The translations under genes and the position numbers were made by a program. From the NCBI GenBank assembly GCA_903906365.1, contig CAIVKC010000034.1:1-64000 (forward strand): DNA of 64,000 nucleotides, given 5' to 3'. The notes beneath the pieces are model-generated. The model saw only the letters and a list, made by a program, of their open reading frames with translations. It did no database searches and was not told the DNA's origin. Source of the DNA: an uncultured Bacteroidota bacterium (lineage in GTDB: Bacteria > Bacteroidota > Bacteroidia > Chitinophagales > Chitinophagaceae). Positions 9,174-18,120 of this stretch are shown here, one piece after another (the stretch's first letter is position 1; the number at the start of each line of letters is the position of its first letter).

Positions 9174-9854
9174 TTATTCAGCCGCAGCACCCTTGTTCTG
9201 GGGAGCAGCCATATTGATTTTGTACAATTCCGTGCCTGTGGGCACTGCTACGGGGTTGGTTACCATGGAAAACTTCATCTGGTCGTTTTTCTTGAAGGCA
9301 CGGATAATACCCTGAAAAGAGGGGTATTTGGCCGCATCATCACCTTTGACCAGGAGGTTAAACCTGGTACCCTCAAAAGCTGTAACTGCAGCATGCACCC
9401 AGTCAACCAGTTCGTTGTTGGAGCTGTCCTTTACCGGAATGCCGGCCAAGGTTACATTTTTGAGTTCATCCGGCGTATGTCCCAGATAGGATTTCAGCTG
9501 GCTGAAGGGCACCCCGATGTAGGAGGACGGGAATTTGACGAAATTTTGCTTTTCAGCCGGTGTCAGCCCGAGGTTCTTGGAGGTGTTGATTTCATCCAGA
9601 ATCTTTTCCTTTTGGGTCTTGTTCTGGTCTGATACAGAAAGGAATACCTTTCCGTCCCGGTCAAGGGTAATCAGCACAACATCCTTATCCGGAGCTATTT
9701 TGGTAGCAACGGAACTGGGGGTGGTTACCTTCAATGCTTCCGATGGCTTGAACTTGGTTGTCAGAATGAAAAATGACAACAACAGGAATGCCACGTCACA
9801 CATAGCAGTCATGTCTACAGAGGTGCTTTTGCGTGGTATTTTTACTTTAGGCAT
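9174..9854 (-). CDS. exbD: ExbD/TolR family biopolymer transporter (first copy, long)
   Basis: 226 aa, longer than the usual about 140. The N terminus MPKVKIPRKSTSVDMTAMCD leads into a transmembrane helix with the conserved Asp (CDVAFLLLSFFIL). The periplasmic domain contains an insertion of roughly 70 residues around residues 85-150 (FPSSYIGVPFSQLKSY, HTPDELKNVTLAG). It is placed between exbB and the second exbD. The long form is seen in Bacteroidota operons with paired ExbDs; what the insertion does is unknown. Confidence 0.92.
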   Translation of the reverse strand: MPKVKIPRKSTSVDMTAMCDVAFLLLSFFILTTKFKPSEALKVTTPSSVATKIAPDKDVVLITLDRDGKVFLSVSDQNKTQKEKILDEINTSKNLGLTPAEKQNFVKFPSSYIGVPFSQLKSYLGHTPDELKNVTLAGIPVKDSSNNELVDWVHAAVTAFEGTRFNLLVKGDDAAKYPSFQGIIRAFKKNDQMKFSMVTNPVAVPTGTELYKINMAAPQNKGAAAE

Positions 9855-9944
9855 TGTTCAGATAATTTGTTTATATAAAGATTCATTTTTCACCTAATTC
9901 CATAAACTGTTTCATAGCGGTTGGCTGGAAACAGGGAGGGACGC

Positions 9945-10808
9945 TTATTTGTACAAAGAAGCGAAGCTCTGGGTCAGGGTAAAACCACTTTCGTCGATAC
10001 CATAAGTAATGCCGTCGATCTTGGTTGTGAACACATTATACATAATAATGGACAAAGCGGAGGTTCCGATACCCAGTGCCGTGTTGTAAAGGGCCTCAGA
10101 GATACCCTGGGACAGTTTCTGGGCTGCTTCACCGCCACCGCTTTCACCAAGGGCAGAGAAGGAACGAATCATACCCATTACCGTTCCAAGCAGACCCAGC
10201 AGGGTAGCCACGGAGGCAATGGTAGAAAGGAATACCAGGTTTTTTTCCAGCATGGGCAGTTCCAGGGAAGTGGCTTCTTCCACCTCTTTTTGGATAGCCA
10301 GCACTTTCTGGTCGGTATCGAGTTCGGTATTGGAAATCATTTCCTTGTATTTGCGCAGACCGGCTTTCATAACATTACCTACGCTGCCTTTTTGTTTGTC
10401 GCATTCTGCGATGGCGGCGTCCACGTTCTTGTTGGCCAGGTTATACTGGACTTTGCGGATGAATTCAGCGATATTGCCGGTTCCGGTAGCTTTTACAATG
10501 GTCAGGAAACGCTCAACCACAAAGGTCAGTACGGTGAGTAAGCAACCGATAAGTACGGGTACAATGATTCCTCCCAGGTACATTCTTGCCAATCCGCCGA
10601 TCGCATTTTCACGATCAGGCCAGAATCCGCCGTTTTCTTTTCCCTTGGTAAAATTGTCTGGGCTGCCAATAACAAAACGCCAGAATAAGTAGCCTATAAT
10701 AAAACAGGTTAGAGGCGCAATCCACGAAATAGCATTGCTTTTTCTTTTAGGTTGAACGGAAGAAGTGCTTTTCGCTGCAACCGTTGCAGTTGGTTTTGTT
10801 TCAGCCAT
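9945..10808 (-). CDS. exbB: MotA/TolQ/ExbB proton channel protein
   Basis: 287 aa. After a basic Thr/Ser/Lys-rich leader it has a first hydrophobic segment (ISWIAPLTCFIIGYLFW), a second near residue 80 (GGIIVPVLIGCLLTVLTF), a cytoplasmic helical domain, and two more helices with the ExbB signature (LLGLLGTVMGMIRSF and GIGTSALSIIMYNVF). ExbB pentamers carry the proton path with ExbD. It is the first gene of the exbB-exbD-exbD-tonB operon. No exact TAnnTTTG promoter was found in the 300 bases upstream. Confidence 0.94.
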   Translation of the reverse strand: MAETKPTATVAAKSTSSVQPKRKSNAISWIAPLTCFIIGYLFWRFVIGSPDNFTKGKENGGFWPDRENAIGGLARMYLGGIIVPVLIGCLLTVLTFVVERFLTIVKATGTGNIAEFIRKVQYNLANKNVDAAIAECDKQKGSVGNVMKAGLRKYKEMISNTELDTDQKVLAIQKEVEEATSLELPMLEKNLVFLSTIASVATLLGLLGTVMGMIRSFSALGESGGGEAAQKLSQGISEALYNTALGIGTSALSIIMYNVFTTKIDGITYGIDESGFTLTQSFASLYK

Positions 10809-11108
10809 GATCGTTTGTTTTTAGTGTTAGAAAAAAGTATATGGTAATTAAAAAATATGGTTGTACAATTCTAAGGATTTTTTCTTTGAATCAGCAAATT
10901 TGAAATAATAAAAGTTTGTAAAGGGAGACACAAGTTAAGGAATTTATTAAATCGCAAAATGAAATTATTGTATCTGTATACCCCCAAACGACTTTGCAGT
11001 GCTGAATTACGGTCATTGGCCGTTTTTCTTTCCGCTTTTTACCATCCGTGTAAATCTACTCTATTTTGTCATACTGATTTACTTATCTTGAGCCCCTAAA
11101 TTTTTATT
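10809..11108. other. Divergent intergenic region between exbB and metalloprotease
   Basis: AT-rich 300-base region that must hold promoters for both divergent genes. I see no perfect TTG-N19-TAnnTTTG match in either direction. A short hairpin, ACGGTCATTGGCCGT at 11009-11023 followed by TTTTTC, could be a weak terminator or a leader hairpin. Nothing coding was found. Confidence 0.4.
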
Positions 11109-13676
11109 ATGATTTGCATTTACCATTTGAAAAGGTTATTGCTGCTGGTGTTAATTTTGACCACCCTGGCGACCCTCTCAGAGGCCCAGGAGAAAAAGAT
11201 CCTGCCCCCGGGAACCGGTACCCAGAATCCGGGCGCGCCTCCCGGCCCCCCACAGGCCAAGCCGGGCCCCAAACCCTATAAGGAAGTCATTACCGAAAAG
11301 GCCAGGACCTCCAGGGGGCTTTTTACCGTACATAAGGTGGAGGAAAAATGGTACCTGGAAATCCCTGATTCCCTCTTCGGACGTGAGATACTGGCCATCA
11401 CCCGGATCGCCAAGACGGCCACAGGGGCCGGTTATGGTGGCGAGGAGGCCAATGAGCAGGTCCTCCGCTTTGAAAAAGGCCCTGACAATAAAATATTTAT
11501 GCGCGTGGTGTTTTATATCAACGTGGCCTCTGACACCCTTCCGATTTTCCAGGCTGTCAGAAACTCCAATATGGAACCCATTGTGGCCGCATTCGATGTC
11601 AAATCCCTGGGAAAGGACAGCACCGGTGCTGTTATTGAAGTGACCGATTTTTTCAAGGGGGATAACCAGGTGATATCCCTGTCCACCGGTCAGAAAAGGG
11701 CCTATAACCTGAACGCACCCTCCTCCGACCGCTCCTTCATCAATTATATAAGGACCTTTCCCATCAATACCGAAGTGCGAGTGACCAGAACCTATTCTGC
11801 TTCCACACCGCCCCCCGGTCTTTCAATGAGTCCTTTTCCCGGCTCCAGCCTGGTAGCCGCTGCGGAAGCCGGCGCCGTAACCCTGGAACTCAATACCTCC
11901 ATGGTCCTGCTGCCCAAGGTTCCTTACCGGAAACGGGCTTATGATGAGCGTGTGTCCTATTTTTCAGATGGATATACCAATTACGGCCTCGACGTCCAAA
12001 AGGCCCAGTCGGAGCGCTTTATCACCCGCTGGAGGCTGGAACCCAAACCCGAAGACGTGGAAAAAATGAAAAGGGGCGAACTGGTCGAACCCCAAAAACC
12101 CATCATCTATTATATAGATCCGGCCACCCCGGTGAAATGGCGTAAATACCTGAAAATGGGTATTGAAGACTGGCAGGCGGCTTTTGAAAAGGCTGGGTTT
12201 AAAAATGCCATCCAGGCCAGGGACTGGCCCGAAAATGACAGCACCATGAGTTTGGAGGATGCCCGGTTTTCCGTGATCCGGTATTTTGCTTCCGACATAG
12301 AAAATGCCTACGGACCCCATGTGCATGACCCCCGCAGCGGTGAAATCATTGAAAGCCACATCGGTTGGTACCATAATATTATGAACCTGCTCAGGGACTG
12401 GTATATGATCCAGACCGCTGCCATAGATCCCAGGGCCCGCAAAGTAAAACTGGACGATGAACTCATGGGCCAGCTGATACGCTTTGTGTCCTCCCACGAA
12501 GTGGGACATACCCTGGGGCTGCCCCATAATATGGGATCCTCCTCCGGCACCCCTGTGGAGAAACTCAGGGACAAGGCCTGGGTGGAAGCCAACGGGCATA
12601 CGGCCTCCATCATGGACTATGCGCGGTTTAACTATGTCGCCCAGCCCGAAGACCATATAGGCCCGGCCGGTATCTATCCCAGGATTGGGGATTATGATAA
12701 ATGGGCCATTGAATGGGGATACAAACCTGTTTTTGACAAGGACGAAAAGCAGGAAAAGGAAATACTCAATGAGTGGGCCAAAGCCCATGCTGCGGACCCC
12801 CGCTACCGCTTCCTGCGCCAGCGGGCCATACCCTCCGATCCTAGGGCCCAGACAGAAGATTTAGGTGATAATGCCATGAAAGCCAGTGAATACGGAATCA
12901 AGAACCTCAAAAGGATCCTCCCCAACCTTTCCCAGTGGACCTACCAGCCGGGGGAACCTTTTGAAACCCTGGATGAAATCTATGGCCAGGTGATCATACA
13001 GCTCCGCCGGTACATGGGGCATGTAACTGCCAATATCGGCGGTATCTATGAGGACCCGAAAACCTATGATCAGGAAGGGGAAGTATTTACCCCGGTGCCC
13101 AGGCAGCTGCAAAAGGATGCCGTGGCCTTCCTCAATAAAAATGCCTTTGAAACACCCACCTGGCTGCTGGACTGGAAACAACTGAAGAAATTCAACCAGG
13201 ATCAGGTGGTCGAGGAAATCCGGGTATTTCAGCAGGGAACCCTCAACTCGGTCCTGGATCCGGGACGTCTGGAAAGGGTTTCGGAGAACGCAGCCGAACT
13301 CGGCAGCGCCGCCTATGCTGCTGACGATCTGCTGGAAGACCTACGCAAAGGCATCTGGAGTGAAATATATGCCCGTAAACCCATTGATATTTACCGCAGG
13401 AACCTGCAAAAGGCCTTCGTGGAAAACCTGGGTAATATGATCAACGGTCAGCAGTTCAGCCTGTCTTTTGGGGGATCCCGCAGGGTCTCCAGCGCCTATG
13501 GGATTACCGGGGTCAATGTAAAGGTCTCTGACCTGATTTCGGTGGCCAAGGGTACGCTCAGGACGCTGAAAGCGGACATCACAGCGGCCCTTCCCGGTAT
13601 CAGTGACCGGATGACCCGTTATCACCTCCAGGATGAACTTGAAAGGATTAACCTGATCCTGAATCCGAAGGGCTGA
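11109..13676 (+). CDS. Secreted zinc-dependent metalloprotease (DUF5117/DUF4953 type)
   Basis: 855 aa with a signal peptide (KRLLLLVLILTTLATLSEA). The zinc motif HEVGHTLGLPHN lies near residue 463 and has the extended metzincin form HExxHxxGLxH; MDYARF about 40 residues later may supply the Met-turn. Length and layout match the family annotated in Bacteroidota as zinc-dependent metalloprotease with DUF5117 and DUF4953. The substrate is unknown. It is exported, probably to the periplasm or surface. A single-gene unit, ended by a strong hairpin. Confidence 0.9.
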   Translation: MICIYHLKRLLLLVLILTTLATLSEAQEKKILPPGTGTQNPGAPPGPPQAKPGPKPYKEVITEKARTSRGLFTVHKVEEKWYLEIPDSLFGREILAITRIAKTATGAGYGGEEANEQVLRFEKGPDNKIFMRVVFYINVASDTLPIFQAVRNSNMEPIVAAFDVKSLGKDSTGAVIEVTDFFKGDNQVISLSTGQKRAYNLNAPSSDRSFINYIRTFPINTEVRVTRTYSASTPPPGLSMSPFPGSSLVAAAEAGAVTLELNTSMVLLPKVPYRKRAYDERVSYFSDGYTNYGLDVQKAQSERFITRWRLEPKPEDVEKMKRGELVEPQKPIIYYIDPATPVKWRKYLKMGIEDWQAAFEKAGFKNAIQARDWPENDSTMSLEDARFSVIRYFASDIENAYGPHVHDPRSGEIIESHIGWYHNIMNLLRDWYMIQTAAIDPRARKVKLDDELMGQLIRFVSSHEVGHTLGLPHNMGSSSGTPVEKLRDKAWVEANGHTASIMDYARFNYVAQPEDHIGPAGIYPRIGDYDKWAIEWGYKPVFDKDEKQEKEILNEWAKAHAADPRYRFLRQRAIPSDPRAQTEDLGDNAMKASEYGIKNLKRILPNLSQWTYQPGEPFETLDEIYGQVIIQLRRYMGHVTANIGGIYEDPKTYDQEGEVFTPVPRQLQKDAVAFLNKNAFETPTWLLDWKQLKKFNQDQVVEEIRVFQQGTLNSVLDPGRLERVSENAAELGSAAYAADDLLEDLRKGIWSEIYARKPIDIYRRNLQKAFVENLGNMINGQQFSLSFGGSRRVSSAYGITGVNVKVSDLISVAKGTLRTLKADITAALPGISDRMTRYHLQDELERINLILNPKG

Positions 13677-13718
13677 TTGCCTGTTGGCTTGAAATATAGG
13701 ACGGTTTTACCATAAAAT

Positions 13719-13745
13719 ATGCGGCTCCCGGGAGCCGCATTTTTT
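13719..13745. terminator. Intrinsic terminator after metalloprotease
   Basis: A perfect 11-bp palindrome, ATGCGGCTCCC at 13719-13729 and GGGAGCCGCAT at 13730-13740, followed by TTTTT. On the minus strand the stem is followed by ATTTTATG, so it may also stop transcription from the convergent permease gene. Confidence 0.88.
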
Positions 13746-13791
13746 ATGCCCCACCAAAAGGTGGTTGGCAGAAATTGCCACTGGGCCTTAT

Positions 13792-15075
13792 TTATTCATA
13801 GCGGAGGGCCTCAATGGGATTGAGACGGGCTGCTTTAAAGGATGGGTAAAGTCCTGCGAGCAGGCCTACGATCGAACAGATGACTATACCCCAAAATAGC
13901 CACCACCAGGGCACTACAAAACCGGTGCTGAGGAAAAGGGAAAAGCTATTGCCCACCAGGATTCCCAGCAGGATGCCAAAAAGGGCACCCAGCAGGCTGA
14001 TGATGATGGATTCATAGAGGAACTGCCTGCGTACGCTTCCCTTCCTGCCACCGATGGCCTTGATCAGACCAATTTCCTTGGTACGTTCGGTGACCGAAAC
14101 CAGCATGATGTTCATTAAACCGACGGCAGCGCCAATGAGGGTGATAAAGCCAATAATAACGGCACTGACTGTAATGAAGCTGAGATTTTTCATCAGCATC
14201 TGGACAAACACATCGCTTTTATCAATCACAAAATTGATGTCTTCTGTGGTAGTCAGCCGGCGAATGGGCCGGAAAGTGCCCTCTGCTTCCCCGATGGCAG
14301 CATCCAGCATCTTTACATCGGGAACCTTCACCAATATATTGAACGAAGCATTGGCATTGGAATTAAAAAAGCGGCGAACACTGTTATAGGAGGTGACAAT
14401 CATATTGTCCCAGCTCATACCCAAGGTAGAGCCTTTGGAATCCAGTGTTCCGATGACCCGGTAGGAAATACCGTTGATCTTGATGATTTTTTCCAGCGGT
14501 TTTTCCAGGGAACCGCCAAAGATTTTCTTGGCGATATCACTTCCGATGATACATACATTCCTGCCCGATTCCATATCCAGGCTGTTGAGGTTCCTGCCGG
14601 CAGCCAGCGTGAAGCCGTTCAGCTCGATGTAGTTTTCATCCCCGCCGTTGATGCGGACATTGGGGGAGGTTTTTTTATCGCCCAGGGAGACAATGGCATT
14701 ATTGGTTCCCTGCAGGGTCAGGCCAATTTTGGAGGGAAGGGCAAAGCGTTTTTTGAAGCTCTCGGCCTGTTCCTTGGTAATGGGTTTGCCTATGTTTGAT
14801 TTCTTTTCCTTTTTCAGGCCTTTCTTTTCCTTTTTTACGTCGGAATTGTCATCGCCGCCGAAGTGCATGCGGTATTGCTTGTAATGCAGCGTAAAGCCGT
14901 TGGCACCCATGGCAGCGAAACTTTCTGTAAACTTCTGCTTCATGGCGTCGATCGCGGTATTGATGCCGACCAGGGCCATAATCCCAAAGGCAATGATCGC
15001 TACGGTAATCCCCGTGCGGAGCTTGTTGCCCCGGACCGTGCGGAATGCCAGCGAAATGGTATCTATGATTTTCAT
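13792..15075 (-). CDS. ABC transporter permease, MacB/FtsX type
   Basis: 427 aa. The N-terminal transmembrane helix follows the typical SLAFRTVRGNKLRTGITV start, then a periplasmic MacB-like core domain (about 45-270), then three C-terminal helices of the FtsX fold with ERTKEIGLIKAIGGRKGSVR between them and the ending LNPIEALRYE. Such permeases work with a MacB/LolD ATPase in export of lipoproteins, peptides or drugs, or in mechanotransmission. No ATPase gene is adjacent, so the partner lies elsewhere. A Lys/Glu-rich insertion (KKEKKGLKKEKKSN) near residue 85 in the periplasmic part is unusual. It lies 132 bases upstream of nuoN's stop and is transcribed in the same direction. Confidence 0.93.
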   Translation of the reverse strand: MKIIDTISLAFRTVRGNKLRTGITVAIIAFGIMALVGINTAIDAMKQKFTESFAAMGANGFTLHYKQYRMHFGGDDNSDVKKEKKGLKKEKKSNIGKPITKEQAESFKKRFALPSKIGLTLQGTNNAIVSLGDKKTSPNVRINGGDENYIELNGFTLAAGRNLNSLDMESGRNVCIIGSDIAKKIFGGSLEKPLEKIIKINGISYRVIGTLDSKGSTLGMSWDNMIVTSYNSVRRFFNSNANASFNILVKVPDVKMLDAAIGEAEGTFRPIRRLTTTEDINFVIDKSDVFVQMLMKNLSFITVSAVIIGFITLIGAAVGLMNIMLVSVTERTKEIGLIKAIGGRKGSVRRQFLYESIIISLLGALFGILLGILVGNSFSLFLSTGFVVPWWWLFWGIVICSIVGLLAGLYPSFKAARLNPIEALRYE

Positions 15076-15207
15076 GAATGGAGTATAGGTGCGATAAAAT
15101 TAAGGATTCCGCCAACAATCCCGTGAATTCTTATGTAAACGGCATCACCGGCCGGTGCACCGGCAGGCAGTTTCGGGCTCCTGCAGTCCAATTTATTCGG
15201 GGGCTGT

Positions 15208-16599
15208 TCAGATATAGGGGATTTCCAGGGTGTTGATCAGCCACTGGGGAAACATTCCCAATATCAGGATGATCAGCGCAGCGATTACCAGCAGCACCCG
15301 GAAGGCTACCGGGGAGTCGATTTGCTGCGGCTCTCCATCCTTAAAATACATGGCCTGGATCACGCGGAAATAATAATAGATGCTGACGGCAGCACAGAGT
15401 ACGGCAAAAATCACCAGCCACAGGGATTGGCCGGTTTTTACGACGGCTGCCAGCATGTAGAATTTGGCGAAAAAACCGCCTGTCAGCGGAATGCCTGCCA
15501 GGGAAAGCAGGAAAACGGTATTGGTGGCGGCCAGGACAGGATGGTGCTTGGCCAGTCCGTTGAAACCCTCAAAGCTGTGGTCTTTCATCCTGACCAGTAT
15601 GGCAAATATGCCGATGGTGGCCACGCTATAGGCTGCCGTGTACAGGAGCAGACCATCCCTGCCAATCTGGTTGAGCGTCAGGATGGCAAACAGCATGAAT
15701 CCTGCCTGGGCAATGCTGGAATAAGCCAGCATTCGTTTGACACTCTGCTGAAAGACAGCCGTCAGGTTCCCTATAAACAGGGTGGCAGCAATAATAATGG
15801 AAATAAATATCTGCCACCTGGCCTGGATTTCCCCGAAGGAATCAAAAAACAGGCGGATGAAGGCGATGAAAACGGCTGCTTTGACAATGGTAGCCATAAA
15901 GGAGGTAAATACCGTCGGGGCACCATCATAGACATCGGGCGTCCAGAAATGGAAAGGGGCGGCAGAAACCTTAAAGGCCATGGATATGAGCAGCAGCAGG
16001 AGGCCTGCCATAAACAGGGGGGAAGCCGGCCCCCCCAGCAGTGAGATCTCATCGATAAAAAAAGTCCCTTTGGAGGAGGCACCGTATAAAAAGGTGATGC
16101 CCAACAGCATGATGCCCGTTGAAAAGGAACCCATCAAAAAATATTTGAGGGAGGCTTCCGTGCTTTTCAGGTTCTTTTTATTGCTGCCTGTCAATATATA
16201 CAAAGGAATGGATATGATCTCAATGCCCAGGAACAGCATGAGCAGTGTATTGAAAGAGCTGGCGATGGCCACCCCGCAGAGTACAAAAAAGATGAGTGCA
16301 AAATATTCAGCCACGTTTACCCCCACCTGCTCAATATCCCTCCCGGAAAGCAGAAAATAAAGCAGGGTACATCCGTAGGCAATGGCATTGAAAACCAGGG
16401 GGAAAGTATCAAAATAGAGCATGCGCCGGGTGTCAATGGAAAAGAAGGGATGCCCCATTCCGAGGTCCATCAGGTTGGCGATAAACAGCAGGATGATCCC
16501 CCCGATGGCCACATAACGTACGGTAGATTTATTGCTGGTCAACAATCCGCTGAACATCATCACAATTCCCCAGACGGCCGATATTATTATTGCATTCAT
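15208..16599 (-). CDS. nuoN: NADH-quinone oxidoreductase subunit N
   Basis: 463 aa, an antiporter-like membrane subunit of complex I with about 13-14 transmembrane helices. The Proton_antipo_M region is recognisable (ASLKYFLMGSFSTGIMLLG, FHFWTPDVYDGAPT, KRMLAYSSIAQAGF), including the broken-helix Lys/Glu residues used for proton transfer. It is the last gene of the nuoA-N operon, 21 bases after nuoM. No strong U-tract hairpin follows directly. Confidence 0.96.
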   Translation of the reverse strand: MNAIIISAVWGIVMMFSGLLTSNKSTVRYVAIGGIILLFIANLMDLGMGHPFFSIDTRRMLYFDTFPLVFNAIAYGCTLLYFLLSGRDIEQVGVNVAEYFALIFFVLCGVAIASSFNTLLMLFLGIEIISIPLYILTGSNKKNLKSTEASLKYFLMGSFSTGIMLLGITFLYGASSKGTFFIDEISLLGGPASPLFMAGLLLLLISMAFKVSAAPFHFWTPDVYDGAPTVFTSFMATIVKAAVFIAFIRLFFDSFGEIQARWQIFISIIIAATLFIGNLTAVFQQSVKRMLAYSSIAQAGFMLFAILTLNQIGRDGLLLYTAAYSVATIGIFAILVRMKDHSFEGFNGLAKHHPVLAATNTVFLLSLAGIPLTGGFFAKFYMLAAVVKTGQSLWLVIFAVLCAAVSIYYYFRVIQAMYFKDGEPQQIDSPVAFRVLLVIAALIILILGMFPQWLINTLEIPYI

Positions 16600-16620
16600 A
16601 TCTTCTTTGAATATAGATCT

Positions 16621-18090
16621 CTACAATTTAAAATTCATTTTGGTGAGGATTAAATCCACCGTTCCCCGGGTCAGGTCCATGACCGGCTTGGGGTATACGC
16701 CCATGACCAGGATTACCAGTACCACCAGGGCCAGGATCATTTTCTCATGGAAAAATATGTCCCTGCCCTTGGCGGTCAGGGCATTGGTCTTGCCATAAAA
16801 AACCTTCTGGATCATATTGAGCGTATAGACGGCCGACAGGATGATGCTGAGTCCGGCGGTTACCGTGAATACAACATTGTACTTGGTGGCTGCTGAACCG
16901 TATACCCCGCTGAACATGAGGAACTCACCCACAAAGGCATTGGTCAGCGGCAGCGCCAGGTTGGCCAGGGCCACCAGGACCAGACCTATGGCCAGGGCAG
17001 GCGCTTTTTGGGCCAGGCCGCCGAGTTCGGAAATTTTTCTGGTATGGAATTGACGCTCAATGAGGTCGACGACAATCCACAGGCCGATAATATTGATCCC
17101 GTGGTTGAACATCTGGATCATAACGCCCTGCATGCCCGCCTGTGTGGTGGCAAAAATGGCCAGGCACATCAGACCGATATGGGCTATGGAAGAATAGGCA
17201 ACCAGCCTTTTGAGATCATCCTGTTTGATGGCCATCAGGGAGGCATAAATCATTCCTATGATACAAAGGGCAGAGGCGGTATCACCCCAGATCCAGGTTC
17301 CGGTGGAAAGCACCGGAGCCAGCCAGCGCAGTATACCGAACAGACCCATCTTAACCATGATGCCGCTCAGGACCATCGTAGTGGCACTGGGGGATTGTTC
17401 ATAAGTGTCGGGTTGCCAGGTATGAAAGGGGAAAAGGGGCATCTTGATGGCAAAGGCAATAAAAAACAACCAAAACAGCCAGGTCTGGTCCTGCGCCGGA
17501 ATCCGCTGGTTGAGATCGGTAAAGGATTTCAGGGAAAAACCATGGTCAGCCGTATGCTGACTCAGGTAAATGATGCCCACCAACATGAGCAGGGAGCCCA
17601 CAAACGTATAAATAAAGAATTTGAAGGTTGCCTGCACCCTTTTTTCCCCACCCCAGTTGGAACACAGAAAATAGACCGGGATAAGGGCCAGTTCCCAGAA
17701 GAAATAGAAAAGCAGCGCGTCATTGGCAACAAAGACGCCCATCAGGCCCGCCTGGGAAAGCAGCATGAGGGCATAGAAATTATTGGCATTCTTGTATTCG
17801 GTCCGGTAGGTGGCCGTAAAAATCAAGGGGAAGGAAACGGCTGTGAGCAGGGTCAGGATCTGGCCCAGGCCATCCAGGCCCACGGAGAAGGAACTGCCCA
17901 GGGCCGGCAGCCACTCCGCATCAAAGACCAGGGAGGCCGCATTGGGGTGTATGACCAGGCCTGCCAGGGAAACCACCATGGTCATGATGGAGGCTATCAG
18001 CGACCAGTCGCGGGCACTTCTGCTGCTTTTTATAAAAAAACCCGCCAGTCCGCAAACCAAAGGAATTACTATCAGTAAAACAGGAATCAT
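16621..18090 (-). CDS. nuoM: NADH-quinone oxidoreductase subunit M
   Basis: 489 aa, an antiporter-like proton-pumping subunit. Signatures include FFWELALIPVYFLCSNWGG (essential Glu in TM5), FHTWQPDTYEQSPSATTM and KRLVAYSSIAHIGLMCLA. It sits between nuoL and nuoN in the order usual for complex I operons. About 14 transmembrane segments are visible. Confidence 0.97.
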   Translation of the reverse strand: MIPVLLIVIPLVCGLAGFFIKSSRSARDWSLIASIMTMVVSLAGLVIHPNAASLVFDAEWLPALGSSFSVGLDGLGQILTLLTAVSFPLIFTATYRTEYKNANNFYALMLLSQAGLMGVFVANDALLFYFFWELALIPVYFLCSNWGGEKRVQATFKFFIYTFVGSLLMLVGIIYLSQHTADHGFSLKSFTDLNQRIPAQDQTWLFWLFFIAFAIKMPLFPFHTWQPDTYEQSPSATTMVLSGIMVKMGLFGILRWLAPVLSTGTWIWGDTASALCIIGMIYASLMAIKQDDLKRLVAYSSIAHIGLMCLAIFATTQAGMQGVMIQMFNHGINIIGLWIVVDLIERQFHTRKISELGGLAQKAPALAIGLVLVALANLALPLTNAFVGEFLMFSGVYGSAATKYNVVFTVTAGLSIILSAVYTLNMIQKVFYGKTNALTAKGRDIFFHEKMILALVVLVILVMGVYPKPVMDLTRGTVDLILTKMNFKL

Positions 18091-18120
18091 GTTGGATATT
18101 TCTAAATCGTGAATCTCAAA

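Noticed and set aside
11964-12788. 274-aa minus-strand ORF inside the metalloprotease gene
   Set aside because: Shadow frame; the metalloprotease frame carries the HExxH motif and signal peptide.
17008-18078. 356-aa plus-strand ORF antisense to nuoM
   Set aside because: Composition rich in Gly/His/Gln as expected of an antisense frame of a membrane protein; nuoM is complete.
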